From Haemophilus parainfluenzae (lineage in GTDB: Bacteria; Pseudomonadota; Gammaproteobacteria; Enterobacterales; Pasteurellaceae): DNA of 64,000 bases. Of this stretch, positions 58,123 through 64,000 are shown in pieces. How positions within the stretch are numbered: position 1 is the first letter of the stretch; each line of letters opens with the position of its first letter. The position numbers and the translations under genes were made by a program. The stretch lies in NCBI RefSeq assembly GCF_014931395.1, contig NZ_CP063120.1:1719501-1783500 (forward strand). Direction: 5' to 3'. The notes beneath the pieces were generated by a model, which saw only the letters and a program-made list of their open reading frames with translations, did no database searches and was not told where the DNA came from.

Positions 58123-58494
58123 TTATTGCGCTTTTTCAACGCTAATGACTTCAAGCTCTGGTTTTTCAAACATTTCATTGTCTAGTTTACCGTAAACGCG
58201 GATTTTATCCTGAGATCCCACATTTAAGCCATTCCAAACGCGGTTTTTAATTTCCAATTTAATTTGGTCTGAACCATCGGTAAAAATATATTCATCACCA
58301 TCAATTTGTTGAGTGATGTTACCGACTAAGGTAATCATAGAATTATCTTTCGCAGATAATGCTTGTTTAACAGTCAGTTGTTGACCTTGGTTGCCACCTT
58401 GGAAGCCACCTTGTGCAGTGTTACCATTAAAACCAGCAAATGCTGCTGAAGTAGATAAAGCTAAAAGGGTTGCTAAAGCTAATTTTTTCATCAT
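58123..58494 (-). CDS. ygiW: YgiW/YdeI family stress tolerance OB-fold protein
   Basis: A 123-residue periplasmic protein: signal peptide (KKLALATLLALSTSAAFA), a Gly/Gln-rich linker (FNGNTAQGGFQGGNQGQQ), then the BOF OB-fold (LTVKQALSAKDNSMITLVGN to KPELEVISVE). Homologues aid survival of peroxide, acid or antimicrobial peptides, and in nontypeable H. influenzae ygiW heads the ferrous-iron-responsive firRS operon. Its place ahead of qseB-qseC, 74 bp away, agrees with that arrangement. Confidence 0.9.
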   Translation of the reverse strand: MMKKLALATLLALSTSAAFAGFNGNTAQGGFQGGNQGQQLTVKQALSAKDNSMITLVGNITQQIDGDEYIFTDGSDQIKLEIKNRVWNGLNVGSQDKIRVYGKLDNEMFEKPELEVISVEKAQ

Positions 58495-58589
58495 GTTCTC
58501 CTAAATAAAATTAAGCATAAATAGTCATGTTTCAAAGCGAAGGATTATCCTCATTGCTGCCTTGTTGATGCTTATTAAACACAACAAAT

Positions 58590-58616
58590 CTTAATGAAAT
58601 CTTAAGCAACCTTAAG
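58590..58616 (-). promoter_or_regulatory. Candidate QseB/PmrA-type binding repeats upstream of ygiW
   Basis: On the gene strand CTTAAGGTTGCTTAAG then ATTTCATTAAG gives three half-sites spaced 10-11 bp, the spacing of PmrA/QseB boxes. They lie about 100 bp before the ygiW start. The first two sites also form a palindromic hairpin (AAATCTTAAG/CTTAAGATTT), so an alternative role as a termination signal is possible. Confidence 0.45.
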
Positions 58617-58636
58617 ATTTTTAAATTTTTTTTAAA

Positions 58637-59323
58637 TCACCAACAAAATCGCTCATTCACCAAGTTATCTTGGCGTTCTTTTTCCCATTTCGCTTTATTT
58701 TCAGGATTAGCAAAATAGCGGTCTTGCTCAACTAAACGCGCATCAAGTTTTGCCTCTGCTTCTTTTAATGCCTGTTTTCTATCTGGATGTTTGCTTGGTA
58801 ATTGAGGTAAAAATACAGTCTGATACGGGTGATTTTTCGCCCAGTCAATCGCATCTTGCGCCGCTTTGTGTTGCTTATTCAAATCACAGAACGCATAGGG
58901 ATTGACATGTTGTCCTACTAATTGCCCAAATGCTGTGTTATTCGAGACTGTTAATTTATCTAAATCCAACACATATAACGCGGTGATTAAACGATTTTGC
59001 CCACTATAAAACCATTTTACCGCATCATCACGCAAGCCAAAATCATAAGCACGAGCAGAAAGTGCAAACATTGTCATCGGAGACACAAAATCCACTTTTT
59101 TCTCAATAATATTGACCGCACTTTCAAAATCTTTTTGTGTGTTTTTCAGTAATAACGCATCAATATCTTTGTTCACATTAATCTGTTCAAGTCGCCCATC
59201 TCTGGCATCGTAATAAGGCTTTACATACATATCAATATGCTTAACCGGCTCTTTTGAAATGGTGCTACAAGCCGTTAATAAAAGTGCGGTTAAAATTAAC
59301 GTTAATTTTAGAAAGGTTTGCAT
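58637..59323 (-). CDS. Hypothetical lipoprotein
   Basis: A 228-residue lipoprotein: the signal [15 protein letters not shown] gives a lipidated Cys at about residue 19. The mature part is mostly helical, with tetratricopeptide-like character in the middle (FALSARAYDFGLRDDAVKWF) and a charged C-terminus ending in NERFCW. Conserved-hypothetical in appearance, function unknown. Divergent from the ferredoxin gene; its start region holds an uptake signal (AAGTGCGGTT). Confidence 0.75.
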   Translation of the reverse strand: MQTFLKLTLILTALLLTACSTISKEPVKHIDMYVKPYYDARDGRLEQINVNKDIDALLLKNTQKDFESAVNIIEKKVDFVSPMTMFALSARAYDFGLRDDAVKWFYSGQNRLITALYVLDLDKLTVSNNTAFGQLVGQHVNPYAFCDLNKQHKAAQDAIDWAKNHPYQTVFLPQLPSKHPDRKQALKEAEAKLDARLVEQDRYFANPENKAKWEKERQDNLVNERFCW

Positions 59324-59428
59324 GGTCTTCCCTTATGATGAATATTAGCTCGCTATATTACAACAAAAGAGCCGTGAGTTTTACTTCTCTTTCTTCTATA
59401 ATGAGCAAAATTTTTTTTATTTTGTTTC

Positions 59429-61120
<1,692 letters not shown>

Positions 61121-61127
<7 letters not shown>

Positions 61128-61615
61128 GGCAAGCCTACTATACGTAATATAGCAATCACGATAACAGCATAGATTGCTGCTAAAACATCATCCACCATAA
61201 TCCCAAAACCGCTTTCCAGTTTTTGGTCAAAATAACGGATGGGATAAGGTTTTAAAATATCGAAGAAACGGAAAAGTACAAAGGCAATGACAATCCAAAG
61301 TAAAGATAAAGTTGGAATCGCGGCTAACACGATAAATACCCCAACAAATTCATCCCAAACAATGGAGCCATGATCATGAACGCCCATATCATCTGCGGTT
61401 TTTTGGCATAGATAACAGCCAAGCGCAAAGCAAAGTGCGGTCAAAATTAAGAAGATTTTTAGTCCAAGACAAGCTAATAATGCGGAGCCTAACATCGTTC
61501 CTGCTAAACTTCCCCATGTACCCGGTGCAGGACTAATTAATCCTGAACCGAAACCTAATGCAAGTAAATGAACTGGATTTTTTAAGCTAACTCTATTAAG
61601 AGGTGCACTATTCAT
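61121..61615 (-). CDS. pgpA: Phosphatidylglycerophosphatase A
   Basis: A 164-residue membrane enzyme that dephosphorylates phosphatidylglycerol-phosphate. Family motifs: SPAPGTWGSLAG (~29-40), VWDEFVGVFIVL (~86-97) and the metal-site-like MVDDVLAAIYAV (~141-152). Four hydrophobic segments. ATG overlaps the thiL stop by one base, the thiL-pgpA arrangement common in gammaproteobacteria. Confidence 0.94.
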
Positions 61616-62595
61616 TATTTATCCTTAAAATGATCGAAACCAGAGGGCGCTTGATAATTGATGACACGTCCATCTTTAAAAAAAGTAGTCTGATTGCTAT
61701 TTTGCGGAACGATTTTTCCAATACAAGTGTAAGGTAGATTCAACGATTGGGACAACTTTTCAATCTCGGCCTTTTTATTTGCGGGAACCGTAAAGCAAAG
61801 TTCATAATCTTCCCCGCCACTTAATGCAAACGCTTCTGCTTTTTCTAAGCGATATGTTTTTTTGAGTGAGGTGGATAAAGGCAAGGAAGATAACTCAATC
61901 TCTGCAGAACATTGGCTTCTCGTTAAAATATGCCCTAAATCGGCAACAAGACCATCTGAAATATCAATGCATGAATGCGCTACATCCACTAAGGCTTGGC
62001 CTAATTCAACGCGTGGTGTTGGGTGAAAATGACGTTTTACTAAAAATTCAGTATCAAAATCGACCGCACTTTTACCCTGTAAGATCCAATTTAAACCCGC
62101 CGCACTATCACCTAACGTGCCCGATACATAAATTAAATCTCCAACCTTCGCGTTATGTCGGAATAAAGCCTTTCCTTTTGGTACGAAACCTTGTGCCGTA
62201 ATAGTTACAGAAAGTGGGCCTTTTGTTGTATCACCACCAATTAAAGTCACATCATATTGATTTAATGTATCAAACAAGCTTTGACTAAATTGGCTTAGCC
62301 AGTTTTCATCAACTTTAGGTAATGTGAGTGCAAGAGAAATCCAAGCGGGTTTCGCGCCCATAGTAGCTAAATCACTTAGATTTGTCGCGATAGCTTTATA
62401 CGCTAAATCTTGGGGAGAAATGGAAGATAAAAAATGCGTGCCCTCGACCATTGTATCGGTGGTAATGGCAAGCTGATAGCCTTCAGGAATATGAGTGATC
62501 GCACAATCATCCCCAATACTGAAATCAACAAAGTGTTGATTGCCTTTTTGTATTGAGAAATATCGCCCTATAAGATCAAATTCGCCCGTACTCAT
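61615..62595 (-). CDS. thiL: Thiamine-monophosphate kinase
   Basis: A 326-residue PurM/AIR-synthase-fold kinase that makes thiamine diphosphate. Conserved features: GEFDLIGRYF at the N-terminus, FSIGDDCAI, TDTMVEGTHF, the NLSDLATMGAKPAW segment and IGGDTTKGPLSVTITAQG, plus CIDISDGLVADLGHI. Upstream is a terminator after nusB, so its transcription may depend on readthrough or its own promoter. An uptake signal (GACCGCACTTTT) lies inside the gene near 62060. Confidence 0.95.
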   Translation of the reverse strand: MSTGEFDLIGRYFSIQKGNQHFVDFSIGDDCAITHIPEGYQLAITTDTMVEGTHFLSSISPQDLAYKAIATNLSDLATMGAKPAWISLALTLPKVDENWLSQFSQSLFDTLNQYDVTLIGGDTTKGPLSVTITAQGFVPKGKALFRHNAKVGDLIYVSGTLGDSAAGLNWILQGKSAVDFDTEFLVKRHFHPTPRVELGQALVDVAHSCIDISDGLVADLGHILTRSQCSAEIELSSLPLSTSLKKTYRLEKAEAFALSGGEDYELCFTVPANKKAEIEKLSQSLNLPYTCIGKIVPQNSNQTTFFKDGRVINYQAPSGFDHFKDK

Positions 62596-62618
62596 TTTAT
62601 CTTTGCACTCAAAAACAA

Positions 62619-62640
62619 AGGGCAGACATTTGTCTACCCT
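62619..62640 (-). terminator. Intrinsic terminator after nusB
   Basis: AGGGTAGACA/TGTCTGCCCT stem (one G-T pair) with a 2-nt loop on the minus strand, followed by TTGTTTTTG, 12 bp beyond the nusB stop. Confidence 0.7.
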
Positions 62641-62652
62641 ACATTTGAATAA

Positions 62653-63090
62653 TTATTTGCGACCTAATGCAGGAGCGACTTTATCCAATACACCGTTAAT
62701 GTATTTATGGCTTTCATCTGCACCAAACACTTTCGCCACCTCAATTGCCTCGTTAATCGCCACTTTATACGGCACATCTGGCTCAAATTGAAGTTCATAA
62801 ACCGCTAAACGTAAAATCGCTTTTTCAATCGGATCTAATTCATCCAATGTACGATCTAAATAATGGCTCATTGAAAAATCAACGGCTTCTACATTCGCAA
62901 CAGTTTGACGGAAAAGGCGGCTAAAATAAGGTTTATCCACACCTTTTAAATCTTGATCCACAACGAAAGTGAGTTCCACTTGTTCTGGTGCATTACCAGA
63001 GAGCGCCCAAGAATATAATGCTTGAACCGCACATTCTCTCGCTCTACGACGTGGCGATACTTTTTTTACAGGTTCTTTTTTCTCTGTCAT
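62653..63090 (-). CDS. nusB: Transcription antitermination factor NusB
   Basis: A 145-residue helical RNA-binding protein that, with NusE, acts on boxA of rRNA leaders. Family features: the arginine-rich start [20 protein letters not shown] (~11-30), and [16 protein letters not shown] plus [12 protein letters not shown] at the end. Five bp after ribH, the normal ribH-nusB pairing. Confidence 0.95.
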   Translation of the reverse strand: MTEKKEPVKKVSPRRRARECAVQALYSWALSGNAPEQVELTFVVDQDLKGVDKPYFSRLFRQTVANVEAVDFSMSHYLDRTLDELDPIEKAILRLAVYELQFEPDVPYKVAINEAIEVAKVFGADESHKYINGVLDKVAPALGRK

Positions 63091-63095
63091 TGGAA

Positions 63096-63569
63096 TTATG
63101 CCGCATCAATTTGTTGTAAAAGGTTCACCATTTCAAGTGCAGTTAATGCTGCTTCTGCACCTTTGTTGCCTGCTTTAGTACCTGCACGTTCAATAGCTTG
63201 TTCAATGTTTTCGGTTGTTAAAACACCGAATGCCACTGGAATTTCAGCTTGCATTGCCACTTGACCTAAACCACTACTTGCTTCACCCGCTACATATTCA
63301 AAGTGAGCTGTACCACCACGGATCACAGTACCTAATGCGACGATTGCATCAAATTTTTTGCTTTCAGCTAAGCGACGTGCGACTAATGGAAGTTCATACG
63401 CACCTGGTGCACGAACGATTGTAATATTCTCATCTTTCACTTGGCCGATACGTTTTAATGCATCTACCGCACCTTCTAATAAACTTTCATTAATAAAACT
63501 GTTAAAACGAGCAATCACCACTGCGATTTTAGCATTTGGCGCCGCTACCGCACCTTCTAAAACTTTCAT
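63096..63569 (-). CDS. ribH: 6,7-dimethyl-8-ribityllumazine synthase
   Basis: A 157-residue enzyme for the penultimate step of riboflavin synthesis, assembling as a 60-mer or pentamer. Motifs: [19 protein letters not shown], the phosphate-binding [29 protein letters not shown] (with the catalytic His about 89) and [18 protein letters not shown] see no FMN riboswitch in the ~60 bp before the ATG. Confidence 0.96.
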   Translation of the reverse strand: MKVLEGAVAAPNAKIAVVIARFNSFINESLLEGAVDALKRIGQVKDENITIVRAPGAYELPLVARRLAESKKFDAIVALGTVIRGGTAHFEYVAGEASSGLGQVAMQAEIPVAFGVLTTENIEQAIERAGTKAGNKGAEAALTALEMVNLLQQIDAA

Positions 63570-63625
63570 ACTTTTTCCTAATCTGAATGAACAATAAATT
63601 TGACGGTGGATTTTAGCATAAAAAG

Positions 63626-63655
63626 AAACCCTGTGGAAATAATCCGACAGGGTTT
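63626..63655 (-). terminator. Intrinsic terminator after glycogen phosphorylase
   Basis: Perfect 9-bp stem AAACCCTGT/ACAGGGTTT with a 12-nt loop; on the minus strand followed by CTTTTTATG. Confidence 0.75.
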
Positions 63656-63674
63656 TCTATGAGTGGAAAAGAAC

Positions 63675-64000
63675 TTACTTCTCGAGTTTTAACGGTTCAA
63701 TTTTCCAGATATTTTTCGCATATTCAAGAATTGTACGGTCTGATGAGAAGAAGCCCATGTTCACCATATTTTGAATGGTACTTGCTATCCATACGTCACG
63801 ATCTTGATATTTTTTATCTACTGCTTTTTGCGCTTCCACATAACTGCGGAAATCAGCAAAAGATTGGTAATAATCGTGGTATTGTAAACCTTGAATGAGA
63901 GAGTGATAACGATTCGGTTCTTCCGGCGAGAAATCACCACGGATAATTTGGTCAATAACTTCACGTAATTGCTCGTCATTTTGATAATAATCAAACGGAC
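63675..64000 (-). CDS. glgP: Glycogen phosphorylase, C-terminal end (5' part outside window)
   Basis: The minus frame is open from the window edge to TAA at 63677-63675, giving the last ~108 residues. They read FSPEEPNRYHSLIQGLQYHD, ADFRSYVEAQKAV and SDRTILEYAKNIWKIEP, the characteristic closing segment of glycogen/maltodextrin phosphorylases (GT35), PLP enzymes that release glucose-1-phosphate. The catalytic and PLP-binding parts lie outside the window. I favour glgP over malP because glg genes are usual in Haemophilus, but the tail alone does not prove this. Confidence 0.85.
   Translation of the reverse strand, partial: PFDYYQNDEQLREVIDQIIRGDFSPEEPNRYHSLIQGLQYHDYYQSFADFRSYVEAQKAVDKKYQDRDVWIASTIQNMVNMGFFSSDRTILEYAKNIWKIEPLKLEK

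Noticed and set aside
63659..63898. 79-codon plus ORF at the right edge
   Set aside because: The minus strand of the same bases reads the C-terminus of glycogen phosphorylase, so the plus ORF is a shadow.

Overview
This window is a Pasteurellaceae chromosome segment of the Haemophilus type. The main reason is the large number of Hin-type DNA uptake signal sequences (core AAGTGCGGT / ACCGCACTT) in genes and intergenic spaces. Gene content agrees: ygiW-qseB-qseC, a DUF2310 protein, the rsx/rnf cluster, and thiL/nusB/ribH with the ferredoxin-dapB pair. Most genes look like ordinary Haemophilus core genome. The presence of VgrG and Rhs proteins would suit H. parainfluenzae or a close relative, but the species cannot be fixed from the sequence alone.

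Layout. 1-9 kb: the end of a type I restriction subunit (hsdR), a DsrE protein, an NCS2 purine permease, usg, ybaK, then fabA, a Lon-like protease and matP (the same neighbourhood as the E. coli Ter region), cspD, and yqcC-truC-yoaH. 9-20 kb: acylphosphatase, yccT, yccS, then the rsxABCDGE electron-transport operon ending in nth. A 24-codon ORF that I could name from no family is wedged between rsxA and rsxB with start/stop overlaps on both sides. 20-29 kb: a Na+ symporter, uup, dgt, lrgAB, a secreted nuclease, csdAE, a DUF2310 protein and queF. 29-37 kb: tyrA, then the initiator tRNA-rimP-nusA-infB-rbfA-truB translation operon, interrupted by an unknown membrane protein gene.

38.5-54.4 kb, all on the minus strand, is the accessory centrepiece: a type VI secretion effector island. 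In transcription order it holds vgrG, an Eag (DUF1795) chaperone, a full-length PAAR-Rhs protein with a GIY-YIG-like C-terminal toxin, and its probable immunity gene. Two displaced rhs fragments follow. Each keeps an open toxin end (a second GIY-YIG domain, and an HNH domain) followed by probable immunity genes. The three rhs cores are nearly identical, and two share a 629-bp stretch with no difference. The cores carry uptake signals, so both internal recombination and natural transformation could swap toxin tips. No other T6SS structural genes are in the window.

54.7-64 kb returns to core genome: a DUF1439 protein, a probably inserted YwqK-like gene, qseC-qseB-ygiW (FirRS-like) with candidate regulator repeats, a lipoprotein, a 2Fe-2S ferredoxin, dapB, a LysE exporter, pgpA, thiL, nusB, ribH and the end of glycogen phosphorylase.

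I saw no rRNA, CRISPR array, insertion sequence or prophage.
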